A stretch of DNA of 64,000 nt from Microbacterium sp. MAH-37 (lineage in GTDB: Bacteria > Actinomycetota > Actinomycetes > Actinomycetales > Microbacteriaceae): the NCBI RefSeq assembly GCF_009758255.1, contig NZ_WSEN01000008.1, forward strand, positions 1 to 64,000, written 5' to 3'. The notes under the pieces were generated by a model. The model saw only the letters and a list, made by a program, of their open reading frames with translations. It was not told the DNA's origin and did no database searches. Shown here piece by piece: positions 17,696-28,541 of this stretch. The translations under genes and the position numbers were made by a program. Numbering within the stretch: the first letter of the stretch is position 1; every line of letters begins with the position of its first letter.

Positions 17696-19384
17696 TCAGC
17701 GAGCCCGCACGACACGACGCTCGTCCCAGACCGGAGCATCCGACTCGTAGACTCCGCCGTCCTCACCGAACACGAGGAACCGGTCGAACGAGCGGGCGAA
17801 CCAGCGGTCGTGCGTCACCGCGACGACCGTGCCCTCGAACCGGGCGATCGCGTCCTCCAGCGCCTCGGCCGACTCCAGGTCGAGGTTGTCGGTCGGCTCG
17901 TCGAGCAGCAGCAGCGTGGCGCCGGAGAGCTCGAGCAGCAGCACCTGGAAGCGCGCCTGCTGCCCGCCCGAGAGCTGGGCGAACTCCTGCTGCGCCTGGC
18001 GTACGAGACCGTACCGGTCCAGCGCGGAGCTCGCCGCGTCGCGCGGCATTCCCGCTCGTCGGTCGTCGCCGCGGTGCAGGATCTCGAGCAGCGTGCGGCC
18101 GGCGAACTCCGGATGCGCGTGCGTCTGCGCGAAGAGGCCCGGCACGACGCGCGCACCGAGCACCGCCGCGCCGGTGTGCGCGACCTCGTCGAGCCGCTCC
18201 CCCGCACCCGTCAGGTGCCCGAGCGTCGGATCGGGGTCGCTGCCGCCTCGGGCGAGGAGGCGGAGGAAATGCGACTTGCCCGAGCCGTTCGAGCCCAGCA
18301 CGGCGACCCGATCCCCGAACCAGATCTCCGCGTCGAACGGACGCATCAGGCCCGTGAGCTCGAGCGCCGTGCACACGATCGCGCGCTTGCCGGTGCGCGA
18401 GCCGCGCAGCCGCATGTCGAACTCCTGGGCGGGCGGGCGCTCCTCGGGAGGCCCCGCCTCCTCGAACTTCCGCAGTCTGGTCTGCGCCGCACGGTACCGA
18501 GAGGCGAAGCCGTCGTTCGCCTCGGCCTTGACCTTGAGGTTCGCGACCAGCGTCTTCAGCTTCTCGTGCTGCTCGTCCCAGCGCCGGCGCAGCTCGTCGA
18601 GGCGGTCCATCCTGTCGATGCGGGCCTGGTGGTAGGTGCCGAAGCCGCCGCCGTGCACCCACGCCGTCGCGCCGGCACCGCCGGGTTCGAGCGTGACGAT
18701 GCGGTCGGCGGCTCGTGCCAGCAGCTCGCGGTCGTGTGAGACCAGCAGCACGGTCTTCGGCGTCTCGCGCAGCCGCTCCTCCAGCCAGCGCTTGCCCGGC
18801 ACGTCGAGGTAGTTGTCCGGCTCGTCGAGCAGCAGCACGTCGTCCGGTCCACGAAGCAGGGCCTCGAGGGCGAGCCGTTTCTGCTCGCCGCCGGACAGAG
18901 TGCCGAGGTCGCGGAACCGCGCGCGTTCAAAGGGCACGCCGAGTGCCGCCACCGTGCACTGGTCCCAGACGGTCTCGTGCTCGTAGCCACCGGCATCCGC
19001 GTACTCGGCGAGCGCCGTCGCGTACCGCATCTGGGTGCGCTCGGTGTCGTCCTCGATGAGCGCGTTCTCCGCGGTCTCGAGCGCCTCGGCCGCCTGCCGG
19101 ATGCGGGCGGGCGCGACCGAGATCAGCAGGTCGTGCACCGTCTGGCCGACGCGGCCGTGGCCGACGAACTGGTCCATCACGCCGAGCGATCCGTCGATCG
19201 TCACGACGCCGTCATCCGGCGCGAGATCGCCGCGGATGATCCGCAGGATGGTGGACTTGCCGGCCCCGTTGGGGCCGATCAGCGCGCTGGTGGAGCCTGC
19301 GCCGACGCGGAAAGTCGCCTCGTCGAGCAGCGGGCGGCCGTCGGGCAGGGTGAGTGAGACGCCGGCGACGTCGATGTATCCCAC
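17696..19384 (-). CDS. ABC-F family ATP-binding protein
   Basis: A 562-residue cytoplasmic protein with two ABC ATPase domains and no membrane part. Domain 1 has GPNGAGKST (about 36-44), LSGGEQKR and VLLLDEPDNYLDV. Domain 2 has GSNGSGKSH, LSGGQQAR and LLLDEPTDNLDLES. The linker between them (about 245-320) is Arg/Lys-rich and helical, as in ABC-F translation factors that bind the ribosomal E site. Members either regulate elongation or protect ribosomes from antibiotics; sequence alone does not decide. The GTG at 19384 has GGAAGG upstream. The open frame beyond it is not coding. Confidence 0.88.
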   Translation of the reverse strand: MGYIDVAGVSLTLPDGRPLLDEATFRVGAGSTSALIGPNGAGKSTILRIIRGDLAPDDGVVTIDGSLGVMDQFVGHGRVGQTVHDLLISVAPARIRQAAEALETAENALIEDDTERTQMRYATALAEYADAGGYEHETVWDQCTVAALGVPFERARFRDLGTLSGGEQKRLALEALLRGPDDVLLLDEPDNYLDVPGKRWLEERLRETPKTVLLVSHDRELLARAADRIVTLEPGGAGATAWVHGGGFGTYHQARIDRMDRLDELRRRWDEQHEKLKTLVANLKVKAEANDGFASRYRAAQTRLRKFEEAGPPEERPPAQEFDMRLRGSRTGKRAIVCTALELTGLMRPFDAEIWFGDRVAVLGSNGSGKSHFLRLLARGGSDPDPTLGHLTGAGERLDEVAHTGAAVLGARVVPGLFAQTHAHPEFAGRTLLEILHRGDDRRAGMPRDAASSALDRYGLVRQAQQEFAQLSGGQQARFQVLLLELSGATLLLLDEPTDNLDLESAEALEDAIARFEGTVVAVTHDRWFARSFDRFLVFGEDGGVYESDAPVWDERRVVRAR

Positions 19385-19478
19385 GGTGGTGGTCCTTCCG
19401 CCCGCCGCGTTCCTTCGCGAAGGCGAGCCGACCAGGCTATCAGGCTTGGTCCCTTTCCAGAGCACTCGGCCCCTCCCC

Positions 19479-19549
19479 AGAACAGGAGATCCCGCCAGGA
19501 CAGGACAGATTCCCGGCATCCGTCCTACCCTCGCCGTTTCTCCTGTTCT
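19479..19549. repeat. palindromic element left of DUF559 gene 1
   Basis: The outer arms AGAACAGGAGA (19479-19489) and TCTCCTGTTCT (19539-19549) are exact inverted copies. Inner related arms are CAGGACAGGAC and GTCCTACCCT. The result is an element of about 71 bp with a double-hairpin plan. Relatives lie right of the same gene and at 50396-50430. Confidence 0.8.
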
Positions 19550-19653
19550 CGGACGCACGACTCGTCGTCCACATCGCGCGTCCTCCGCCGTGTTCTCCAC
19601 AGCCCCGCTTCTCCCGCGAACCACATGCCGTGCACCGGAGCATCCTCGTCCGC

Positions 19654-20499
19654 ATGACCATTCCCCTTGCGACCTGGATGCGCGACCACGACGGCATTGC
19701 CCACAGCCGAGATCTTCGCACCGCGGGCTACACCGCCCACCAGATCAAGAAGGCCGTGGATGCCGGACATCTGGAGCGGATGCGCCGCTCGTGGCTGCTG
19801 ACCGCTCAGTGCAGCGATGCCCGTCGCGCGGCCGCCGAGGTGAGCGGGCGGGTGACGTGCGTCACGGCTGCGAAGGAACTGGGCCTGTGGAGCGAGAACA
19901 CCACCGAGACACACCTCGCCGTCCCGGCCACAGCATCGAGGAACGCCGCACCGCTGCGCCGGCTGCATTGGGCGACCGGGCCCGTCCCTGTGGCGAAGTT
20001 CACGACCGCGGACCCGATCCTGAATGTGCTGTATCACGTGGCTCGCTGCCAGGAACTCGCCTCCGCCCTGGCGATCTGGGAGTCCGCGCTGCGGAAGGGA
20101 CACGTCACTCTGGATCAGGTGCGCCGTACCGTTTGGAGAAGCACAGCCGTCGGGGAGGTGCTCGAGCGGGTCGGCGTGCTCTCGGACTCCGGAGTCGAGA
20201 CCACCTTCCTCAGGATCATGCGGAGCTGCGGGGTACAGGTGCGGCAGCAGGTCGTCATCGACGGGCATCCCGTCGATGCCCTCATCGGTGAGCGACTGAT
20301 CGTGCAGCTCGATGGATTCGAGTTCCACAGCAAGCCCGAGGATCGCCGCCGAGACATGCGGCAGGACGCGCGGCTGGCGTTGCTCGGATACACCGTGCTC
20401 CGTTTCGACTACCAACAGGTCATGTTCGACGCGCGCTATGTGCAGCAGACGATCGTGAACGCGATCGCACAGGGTCTTCACCTCGCCGCTCGTCGCTGA
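19654..20499 (+). CDS. DUF559 nuclease-fold protein with N-terminal winged helix (copy 1)
   Basis: A 281-residue protein. Residues 1-50 form an AbiEi-type winged-helix head (GIAHSRDLRTAGYTAHQIKK). The C-terminal part (about 190-275) is a DUF559 domain of the Vsr/PD-(D/E)XK fold: GVETTFLRIM, HPVDALI, IVQLDGFEFH, RRRDMRQDARL, VLRFDYQQV. The usual E of ExDG is Q here, seen in other members as far as I recall. The function is unknown; it is not an annotated restriction system and no methylase is nearby. It is bracketed by AGAACAGGA-type palindromes on both sides. The start at ATG 19654 lacks a clear ribosome binding site. Confidence 0.85.
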   Translation: MTIPLATWMRDHDGIAHSRDLRTAGYTAHQIKKAVDAGHLERMRRSWLLTAQCSDARRAAAEVSGRVTCVTAAKELGLWSENTTETHLAVPATASRNAAPLRRLHWATGPVPVAKFTTADPILNVLYHVARCQELASALAIWESALRKGHVTLDQVRRTVWRSTAVGEVLERVGVLSDSGVETTFLRIMRSCGVQVRQQVVIDGHPVDALIGERLIVQLDGFEFHSKPEDRRRDMRQDARLALLGYTVLRFDYQQVMFDARYVQQTIVNAIAQGLHLAARR

Positions 20500-20501
20500 T
20501 C

Positions 20502-20600
20502 TCCTGTTCTCGGTGACGTGCCCTCCCCGACCCCGCGTCACCGAGAACAGGACAACACCCCAGAACAGGACGAATGCCGAGCAAGCATCCTGTCCTCGCC
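20502..20600. repeat. palindromic element(s) right of DUF559 gene 1
   Basis: A perfect 17-bp inverted repeat, TCCTGTTCTCGGTGACG (20502-20518) with its complement at 20536-20552, is directly followed by a second hairpin. That hairpin is made from AGAACAGGAC (from 20562) and CCTGTCCT (about 20589-20596). The CGAGAACAGGA word is shared with the left flank and with 50396. The first hairpin begins 3 bases after the stop codon and may also terminate transcription. Confidence 0.8.
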
Positions 20601-20632
20601 AACGCTCCTGCAGTCGATGACGCCGGCGCTGC

Positions 20633-22072
20633 TCAGCGCGGCTCGGAGAACCTCGCCAGCAGCTCGGTGAGCAGCGCTTCGGCGACCGAGGCAGGCAGCT
20701 CCTCGATCAGCGCCATGAGAGTCGACATCGGCTGGCCGGGCGTGACGCTGCCCGCACCGGCGATCCGCAGCAGGCGCCAGGACGCCTCCGGCCCGGGAAC
20801 ACGATCGGGGCCGTAACCCAGCATCCGCACCGCGCCGGCCAGCAGTCGCCCGTCAGCCGCCCCGCGGCCGCGCACCGCATCGGATGCCGCTGCGAGCGCC
20901 TGCCGGAACTCCGGCAGGTTCCGCTCCAGCACCGGAGTGAGGGTGAGATGCGCACTGCGAGGCAGCTTCGATTCGTCCGCCTGCGTGAAGCCTGGCTGGT
21001 GCTGGATCTTCCAGCCGTGCTGCGCCAGCTGATCGGCGAGCCGGTGCGGGTCCACGCGTTCCGGCGCGGGCACCGACGTGTCGGCGATCAGAGCGATCGC
21101 CGGTCCCACCGGATCACCCATCACCGTCAGCCCGCGGATCGTCTCCACCTCGGTGCGGATGCCGCGCGCGACCCGCGCGATGGACGCGGTGAGCTCGGCG
21201 AACCCGGCGTCCCCGAGCCGCTGCACGATCGCCCAGGCGGCGGCGAGCGGCGACGCGGACTTCGAGCCGAGCAGCGTCGGGTTCACGACCGGATACCCCG
21301 GCCAGCGCGTCGTCGCGAAGAACTGCGCGCGGTGCTGCCGGCGGCCGCGGTGCATGAGCACCGACACGCCCTTCGGCGCGTAGCCGAACTTGTGCAGGTC
21401 GGCCGAGATGCTCGTCACGCCGGGCACACGGAAGTCCCACACCGGAGCATCCGGCCACCACGGCAGCACCAGCCCGCCGAAGCAGGCGTCCGCGTGGCAG
21501 CGGATGCCGCGCGACTTCGCCGCCGCGGCCACCTGCCGGATCGGGTCGAGCGCGCCGCTCGGATACGCCGGGGCGGAGACGACGACGAGCGCCACGTCTT
21601 CGTCCATCCGCGCGACCAGGTCGTCGGGGTCGACGGTGCCGTCCGGCCGGCACGGCACCGCGTCGTAGTCCAGGTCGAACATCCGTGCCGCCTTCTGGAA
21701 CGCGGCGTGCGCGGTCGACGGTGCCAGCAGCCTGGGCCGTCCCGCGCCGCCATCGGCACGCCAGAGGTCCCGGGCGGTCTTCACCGCGAGCAGGCAGCTC
21801 TCGGTGCCGCCGCTCGTCACCGACCCGACGACGTCGCGACCGCCGTGCAACGCCCTGCGCACGAAGCCGAGTACGTCGCGCTCCATCGCGGCGATCGACG
21901 GGAAGACGGTGGGGTCGAGCCCGTTCACGGGCCGGGCGAGGGACGCCGCGGCATCCGCGAGCTCGTCGAGCTCCGGCATCCCCGAGTCGTAGACGTACGC
22001 GAGCACATGTCCGCCGTGCGTGGGCGCGTCTCCGGCGCGCAGCTCGCGCAGCCGGTCCAGGATGCCGCTCAT
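20633..22072 (-). CDS. PLP-dependent decarboxylase / sphingosine-phosphate-lyase-like enzyme
   Basis: A 479-residue fold-type I PLP enzyme of the group II decarboxylase family. SVTSGGTESCLLAVKTAR (about 85-102) binds the cofactor phosphate. HADACFGGLVLPWW holds the His/Asp pair, and SADLHKFGYAPKGVSVLM holds the Schiff-base Lys. The architecture fits glutamate/tyrosine decarboxylases and sphingosine-1-phosphate lyases; the substrate is not predictable. The ATG overlaps the stop of the MFS carrier gene (ATGA), so the carrier may import or export its substrate or product. Confidence 0.85.
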   Translation of the reverse strand: MSGILDRLRELRAGDAPTHGGHVLAYVYDSGMPELDELADAAASLARPVNGLDPTVFPSIAAMERDVLGFVRRALHGGRDVVGSVTSGGTESCLLAVKTARDLWRADGGAGRPRLLAPSTAHAAFQKAARMFDLDYDAVPCRPDGTVDPDDLVARMDEDVALVVVSAPAYPSGALDPIRQVAAAAKSRGIRCHADACFGGLVLPWWPDAPVWDFRVPGVTSISADLHKFGYAPKGVSVLMHRGRRQHRAQFFATTRWPGYPVVNPTLLGSKSASPLAAAWAIVQRLGDAGFAELTASIARVARGIRTEVETIRGLTVMGDPVGPAIALIADTSVPAPERVDPHRLADQLAQHGWKIQHQPGFTQADESKLPRSAHLTLTPVLERNLPEFRQALAAASDAVRGRGAADGRLLAGAVRMLGYGPDRVPGPEASWRLLRIAGAGSVTPGQPMSTLMALIEELPASVAEALLTELLARFSEPR

Positions 22073-23421
22073 GCCGCTGTCCCCACGATGTCGTGCTCGC
22101 GCAGGCGGTAGCGCGACAGGGTGACCAGGCTCAGCACCATGAGCACCGCGGGGAGGGCGCTGAACGCCACGGCGATGCCGGCCACCGCGGCGGCCGGCTG
22201 CTCGACGAGCACACCGGCGGTCGACTCCGCGTAGCCCGTGAGCGCGAGCACGATCGACAGCACGGTCGCGCCGAGCGCCATGCCGGTGGTCTCGCCCGCC
22301 GTCCACACGCCACTGAACACTCCCGAGCGGTTCTCGCCGCCGCTGGTCGACCGATCGTGCGCGATCACGTCGGGCAGCATCGCCATCGGCAGGGTCTGCA
22401 TGCCGGCGTACGCGGCGCCGGCGAGCGCCACCGGAGCGAGGATCCACCACCCGGGCAGCCACACCATGACCATGAGCACGAGCGTCGCGAGCAGGAACAC
22501 CAGGCTGGCCAGGCGGAACGCCCGCTCCTTGCCGGTGCGGTCGGCGATGATCTTCCACACCGGCGCCATCAGCAGCGCCGGGGCGATCAGCGCGGCGAAC
22601 AGCGGCGTCACCGCTCCCTCGTCGTGCAGCACCCAGCGCGCGACGTACTGCGCGGCCGCGAGCATGAGACCGGTCGCGAGCCCCTGCAGCATGAAGGTGA
22701 GCAGCAGCGAGCGGAACGGCTGGCTCTGCCGCAGCACCCGGATGCCGTCGCGGTAGTGCGTGCCGATCGACGCGCCGGGCACCACCGGCAGCGCGGGCCG
22801 CTGGGGTGCGACGGATGCCGAGATCAGCATCCCGATGCCGAGCACGACAGCCGCGACGATCGCCATCACGAGGTAGCCGCGCAGCGGGTCGTCGGGGAAC
22901 ATGCCGCGCAGTTCAGGTCCGCCCGAGCCGAACAGCAGGATCGCGAGCGTCAGCACCACCACGCGCCAGGTCAGCAGCCGGGTGCGCTCACGATAGTCGT
23001 CGGTGAGCTCCGCAGGCAGCGCGATGTATGGCACCTGGAACAGGCTGAAGCAGGTCGCGGCGATCACGAACGCGACGAACACCCACGCTGCCGCGGGCAG
23101 CGGGGAGAAGGATGCCGGCACGGCGAAGGTCAGCACGAACGCGAGCGGCAGTCCGACGCCGCCGAGCAGCATGAACCAGCGTCGTGTGCCCGTGCGCGCA
23201 TAGGAGCGGTCGCTGAGTCCGCCGATCACGGGGTCGATCAGCACGTCCCACACCTTCGCCGCGGTGACGATCGCGCCGGCGGCGAGCGCCGTCACGCCGA
23301 GGGAATCGGTCAGGTAGTAGACCAGGACGAGCCCGGGCAGCGTGGCGAACCCGCCCGTCCCGAGCGAACCGATCGCGTACCGCGCGACCTGACCGCGAGT
23401 GAGTGACGACGCTGACCCCAT
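22069..23421 (-). CDS. MFS transporter of the GPH (glycoside-pentoside-hexuronide) type
   Basis: A 450-residue carrier with about 12 membrane helices. The N-terminal pattern VYYLTDSLGVTALAAGAIVTAAKVWDVLIDPVIGGLSDRS is diagnostic of the MelB/GPH family of cation symporters. TGTRRWFMLLGG is the first cytoplasmic loop. It is the first gene of a two-gene operon with the PLP enzyme. The ATG sits 6 bases after TAGGCT, so the transcript is likely leaderless. Confidence 0.88.
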   Translation of the reverse strand: MGSASSLTRGQVARYAIGSLGTGGFATLPGLVLVYYLTDSLGVTALAAGAIVTAAKVWDVLIDPVIGGLSDRSYARTGTRRWFMLLGGVGLPLAFVLTFAVPASFSPLPAAAWVFVAFVIAATCFSLFQVPYIALPAELTDDYRERTRLLTWRVVVLTLAILLFGSGGPELRGMFPDDPLRGYLVMAIVAAVVLGIGMLISASVAPQRPALPVVPGASIGTHYRDGIRVLRQSQPFRSLLLTFMLQGLATGLMLAAAQYVARWVLHDEGAVTPLFAALIAPALLMAPVWKIIADRTGKERAFRLASLVFLLATLVLMVMVWLPGWWILAPVALAGAAYAGMQTLPMAMLPDVIAHDRSTSGGENRSGVFSGVWTAGETTGMALGATVLSIVLALTGYAESTAGVLVEQPAAAVAGIAVAFSALPAVLMVLSLVTLSRYRLREHDIVGTAA

Positions 23422-23427
23422 GCGCTC

Positions 23428-23433
23428 AGCCTA
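23428..23433 (-). promoter_or_regulatory. -10 box for MFS-decarboxylase operon
   Basis: TAGGCT, 6 bases, ATG 23421. Confidence 0.5.
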
Positions 23434-23476
23434 TGGGAGCGGCCGACGCCGTCCCGGCCACCGGCGGACGGATGCC

Positions 23477-24025
23477 TCAGACGAGCTCGCCGGACGTGGG
23501 CACCGTGTTCGCGAACAGGTCGAGCACCGGGCAGTGCTCCTCGACGACGACGCGGAGCCGCTCGTAGTCCTCGGCGCTGTCCGGACCGGTGATGTCGACG
23601 CGCACCCGCACGTCGTGGAAACCGGCGCGACCGGACTCGTCGATGCCGAACAGCTTGCGCACGTCGAGGTCGCCCTCCGCCGTGATGGCGATGTCGTCGA
23701 TCGTCAGCCCGAGCGCCTGGGCGTACAGGCGGAAGACCACGACCTGACACGATACGAGAGCGCCGAGCGCGTACTCGACCGGGCTGGGCGCGGCATCGTC
23801 GCCGGCCAGACCGGCCGGCTCATCGACGAGGAAGCGGTGCTTGCCCGAGGTGATCTCCGTGCCGACGGAGCCGACACCACGGCCGGTCACCGTGTACGTG
23901 AGCTGGGCGTTGGCGGCGTCGGCCGCGATGCGGCTGTGCCACGCCGAGCCGGCTGCCTCGAGGCGCTGCGCGCGCTGTTCTGCGGTGATGTCGGCGATGG
24001 CGGTGCTGTCCTGAAGAAGAGTCAT
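23477..24025 (-). CDS. OsmC family peroxiredoxin-like protein
   Basis: A 182-residue OsmC/Ohr-fold protein. The two conserved cysteines are in GALVSCQVVVFRLYA and VVEEHCPVLDLFA, the pair that reduces organic hydroperoxides with dihydrolipoamide or thioredoxin partners. It is more like the OsmC/YhfA subgroup than Ohr. The ATG is 7 bases after TAGCGT. It is a single-gene unit. Confidence 0.88.
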   Translation of the reverse strand: MTLLQDSTAIADITAEQRAQRLEAAGSAWHSRIAADAANAQLTYTVTGRGVGSVGTEITSGKHRFLVDEPAGLAGDDAAPSPVEYALGALVSCQVVVFRLYAQALGLTIDDIAITAEGDLDVRKLFGIDESGRAGFHDVRVRVDITGPDSAEDYERLRVVVEEHCPVLDLFANTVPTSGELV

Positions 24026-24032
24026 GACCGCG

Positions 24033-24038
24033 ACGCTA
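24033..24038 (-). promoter_or_regulatory. -10 box for osmC-like gene
   Basis: TAGCGT, 7 bases, ATG 24025. Confidence 0.4.
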
Positions 24039-24124
24039 GCGACGCGCCTGAGCGGCGTCGAGACCCGCCGTCATGCCCCGAAACGAGCCGTCACGCAGGG
24101 TCATGCGGCGCGCGCGGATGCCGG

Positions 24125-24400
24125 TCAGGCGGCGTATCTGCCGGAGGCGATCGCCCTGGCGCGCTTCTTCTCCGCCTCCTCCTCGCGGTTCTTCGGCGGG
24201 GTGGTCGCGACGAGGTCGTCGAGCAGGTGCTGCGTGATGTGCGAGATCTCGGCGACGGCCCTGTCGAAGGCCTCCTGATTGGCCTTCGAGGGCTTGGTCG
24301 TGCCCGCGATCTTGCGCACGTACTGCAGTGCGGCGGCGTGCACCTCGTCCGAGGTGGCGGCCGGTTCGAAGTTGTGGAGAGTGTGGATGCTGCGGCACAT
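24125..24400 (-). CDS. DUF2277 family protein
   Basis: A 91-residue protein starting MCRSIHTLHNFEPAAT, the invariant start of DUF2277. ALQYVRKIAGTTKPSKAN and a charged helical C terminus follow. The function is unknown; the conserved Cys-Arg at positions 2-3 and His residues suggest metal or redox binding. An in-frame ATG at 24430 lies inside the terminator hairpin and is rejected. The start is 7 bases after TAGCGT. Confidence 0.85.
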   Translation of the reverse strand: MCRSIHTLHNFEPAATSDEVHAAALQYVRKIAGTTKPSKANQEAFDRAVAEISHITQHLLDDLVATTPPKNREEEAEKKRARAIASGRYAA

Positions 24401-24407
24401 GCGGTTC

Positions 24408-24413
24408 ACGCTA
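24408..24413 (-). promoter_or_regulatory. -10 box for DUF2277 gene
   Basis: TAGCGT, 7 bases, ATG 24400. The same hexamer and spacing occur at osmC, 375 bases away. Confidence 0.4.
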
Positions 24414-24424
24414 CGCCGCACCCC

Positions 24425-24470
24425 GGACACGGGAAGGGCGGATGCCGCAGCATCCGCCCTTCCCGTGTCC
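24425..24470. terminator. 21-bp perfect hairpin terminator after guaB
   Basis: Perfect 21-bp stem (24425-24445 with 24450-24470) closed by a CGCA loop. The top is GGCGGATGC-CGCA-GCATCCGCC. It lies 5 bases past the guaB stop on the minus strand. No U tract. Confidence 0.85.
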
Positions 24471-24475
24471 AGCGC

Positions 24476-26217
<1,742 letters not shown>

Positions 26218-27561
26218 GTGGGACTCAGAACCCCGGCTCTCAGCCGACCCCGGCGCGGGCTGATAGCGCTGCTGGCGATCCTGGCAGCACTCATGCTCGC
26301 GATACTGATCACTCCCCCGGCGCATGCCGCCCCCGGTGATGATCAGGAGAAGACCGACTTCTACTTCGCGGGGGTGATCACGTTCGACGATGAACCCGTG
26401 CCCGACGTCGTCCTCTCGATCGAGGGCAAGGGCTTCGAGGGCGAGACGAAGACGGATGCCGAGGGCAAGTGGCGCCTGTACGTCCCCGAGAAGGAGAAGT
26501 ACGTCCTCACCGTCGACGAGGAGACACTGCCCAAGGGAGTCATCGTCGACGCGGCGCAGCTGCCGGAGGGCACGCAGCCGATCGCCGGCACGACAGCGTC
26601 GTTCGAGGTCGAGTTCGGCCTCACCGGCACGAAGATCATGAATCTGTTCCTCGGCGAGGGAGAGCGGGTCACGATCTCGTTCTGGGACCAGCTGATCTCG
26701 CGCACGATCGGCGGGCTGAACTTCGGTCTGCTGCTTGCGCTCGCGTCGATGGGAGCCGCACTCATCTACGGCACGACGCGGCTCTCCAACTTCGCGCACG
26801 GCGAGATGGTCACCTGGGGTGGCCTGGTCGCGCTGGTGTTCACGACGACCTGGCACCTGCCCCTGTGGCTCGGCATCATCGCCGCGGTCATCGGCGGCGG
26901 CCTCCTCGGCTGGGCGATGGATGCCGGGATCTGGCGGCCGCTGCGAAGGCGCGGGCTCGGGATCGTGCAATTGATGATCGTGAGCATCGGACTCTCGCTG
27001 GCCCTGCGATACGCGTTCCAGTTCGTCATCGGCGGCGGCACCTATCAGCTGCCCGGCGCCAGCCCCGCGCCGCTGCAGTTCGGCCCCGTGTCTCTCTCCT
27101 ACATCGACCTGATCGGCATGGGAGTGAGCATCGTCGTCATCATCGGCGTGGCGTTCTTCCTCACCCGTACCCGCATCGGCAAGGCCACCCGCGCGATCTC
27201 GGACAACCCGCAGCTCGCTGCGGCGTCCGGCATCGACGTCGACAAGGTGATCCGCATCGTCTGGATCATCGCCGGCGTGCTGGCCGCCATCTCCGGCATC
27301 CTGTGGGCGTACTTCCGGCCGGGCGTGAAGTGGGACATGGGCACGCAGATGCTGCTGCTGATGTTCGCCGCGATCACCCTCGGCGGTCTCGGCACCGCGT
27401 TCGGCGCGCTGATCGGCTCGCTGATCGTCGGCATCGCGGTCGAGGTGTCCACCCTCTGGATCCCCTCCGACCTCAAGTACGCCAGCGCTCTGGTCGTGCT
27501 CATCATCATCCTCCTGGTCAGGCCGCAGGGTCTGCTCGGACGCAAGGAAAGGCTGGGCTGA
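26218..27561 (+). CDS. livH: branched-chain amino acid ABC transporter permease (LivH) with extra N-terminal extracytoplasmic domain
   Basis: A 447-residue protein, about 150 longer than a standard LivH. Residues 1-37 look like a signal peptide (hydrophobic core IALLAILAALMLAILI, end AHAAPG). Residues about 42-140 form a beta-rich domain (FYFAGVITFDDEPVPDVVLSI, then ETKTDAEGKWRLYVP) like carboxypeptidase regulatory domains. The LivH permease follows (SMGAALIYGTTRLSNFAHGEMVTW, and the EAA-like loop AISDNPQLAAASGIDVDKVI). GGAG precedes the GTG. First gene of livHMGF. Confidence 0.9.
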   Translation: MGLRTPALSRPRRGLIALLAILAALMLAILITPPAHAAPGDDQEKTDFYFAGVITFDDEPVPDVVLSIEGKGFEGETKTDAEGKWRLYVPEKEKYVLTVDEETLPKGVIVDAAQLPEGTQPIAGTTASFEVEFGLTGTKIMNLFLGEGERVTISFWDQLISRTIGGLNFGLLLALASMGAALIYGTTRLSNFAHGEMVTWGGLVALVFTTTWHLPLWLGIIAAVIGGGLLGWAMDAGIWRPLRRRGLGIVQLMIVSIGLSLALRYAFQFVIGGGTYQLPGASPAPLQFGPVSLSYIDLIGMGVSIVVIIGVAFFLTRTRIGKATRAISDNPQLAAASGIDVDKVIRIVWIIAGVLAAISGILWAYFRPGVKWDMGTQMLLLMFAAITLGGLGTAFGALIGSLIVGIAVEVSTLWIPSDLKYASALVVLIIILLVRPQGLLGRKERLG

Positions 27562-27563
27562 TC

Positions 27564-28541
27564 ATGGACTTCGGAAGCATCTTCAACAACACCGCCGTCT
27601 ACCTGCTCAGCCCGGTCACGATCGCGTACGCACTCGCCGCGACCGGCCTCGCCGTGCACTTCGGCTACGCCGGCCTGCTGAACTTCGGCATGGCGGCGTT
27701 CATGGCCATCGGCGGGTACGGCTACGCCATCTCGGTGCTCACCTTCGGTCTGTCGTGGTGGATCGGCATGCTGATCGGCCTGCTCGGCGGAGCGCTGTTC
27801 GCGGTGCTGCTCGGCATCCCGACGCTGCGGCTGCGCGCCGACTACCTCGCCATCGCGACCATCGCGGCCGGTGAGATCGTGCGCCTGCTGTTCACCACGC
27901 AGCTCTTCGACGCGTGGACCAACTCCGCCGACGGCCTGGCGCAGTACAACGGCGGCTTCCGCGACGCGAATCCGTTCCCGGAGGGAACCTACGGGTTCGG
28001 CCCGTGGACATGGAGCGCCGATCAGCTCTGGACCCGCGTGTTCGGCCTCATCCTCCTGGCGCTCGGCATCCTGCTGGTCTGGGCCCTGATGCGCAGCCCT
28101 TGGGGCCGCGTGCTCAAGGGCATCCGCGAGGACGAGGACGCCGTGCGCTCGCTCGGCAAGAACGTGTTCGCCTACAAGATGCAGGCGCTCGTCGTCGGCG
28201 GCATCCTCGGAGCGGCCGGTGGGATCGTGTTCGTCCTCCCGTCGGCGGTCGTCCCCGGCAGTTATACGACCTCGCTGACGTTCTTCCTGTGGACGATCCT
28301 GCTGCTCGGCGGTGCTGCCACCGTGTTCGGCCCGACACTCGGCGCGGTGCTGTTCTGGCTGGTCTTCGCGTTCATGGCCAACCTGCTCCCGAGCATGGCG
28401 AACGCCGGCATCCTGCCGATGTCCGACAGCCAGGCGTCCACGCTGGTGTTCATCTTCGTGGGTATCGCGCTGATGCTGCTCGTGATCTTCCGCCCGCAGG
28501 GCATCCTCGGAGACAAGAGGGAGATGACCTTTGTCAAGTGA
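27564..28541 (+). CDS. livM: branched-chain amino acid ABC transporter permease
   Basis: A 325-residue second permease subunit with about 8-9 helices. The family patterns are AVHFGYAGLLNFGMAAFMAIGGYGYAI near the N terminus and GRVLKGIREDEDAVRSLGKNVFAYKMQALVVGG, the ATPase-contact loop (about 195-225). It starts 2 bases after the livH stop. The C terminus overlaps livG by 11 bases. Confidence 0.93.
   Translation: MDFGSIFNNTAVYLLSPVTIAYALAATGLAVHFGYAGLLNFGMAAFMAIGGYGYAISVLTFGLSWWIGMLIGLLGGALFAVLLGIPTLRLRADYLAIATIAAGEIVRLLFTTQLFDAWTNSADGLAQYNGGFRDANPFPEGTYGFGPWTWSADQLWTRVFGLILLALGILLVWALMRSPWGRVLKGIREDEDAVRSLGKNVFAYKMQALVVGGILGAAGGIVFVLPSAVVPGSYTTSLTFFLWTILLLGGAATVFGPTLGAVLFWLVFAFMANLLPSMANAGILPMSDSQASTLVFIFVGIALMLLVIFRPQGILGDKREMTFVK

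Noticed and set aside
17696..19384. ABC-F gene as an antibiotic-resistance determinant
   Set aside because: The subgroup cannot be assigned by eye; housekeeping translation factors look the same at this level.
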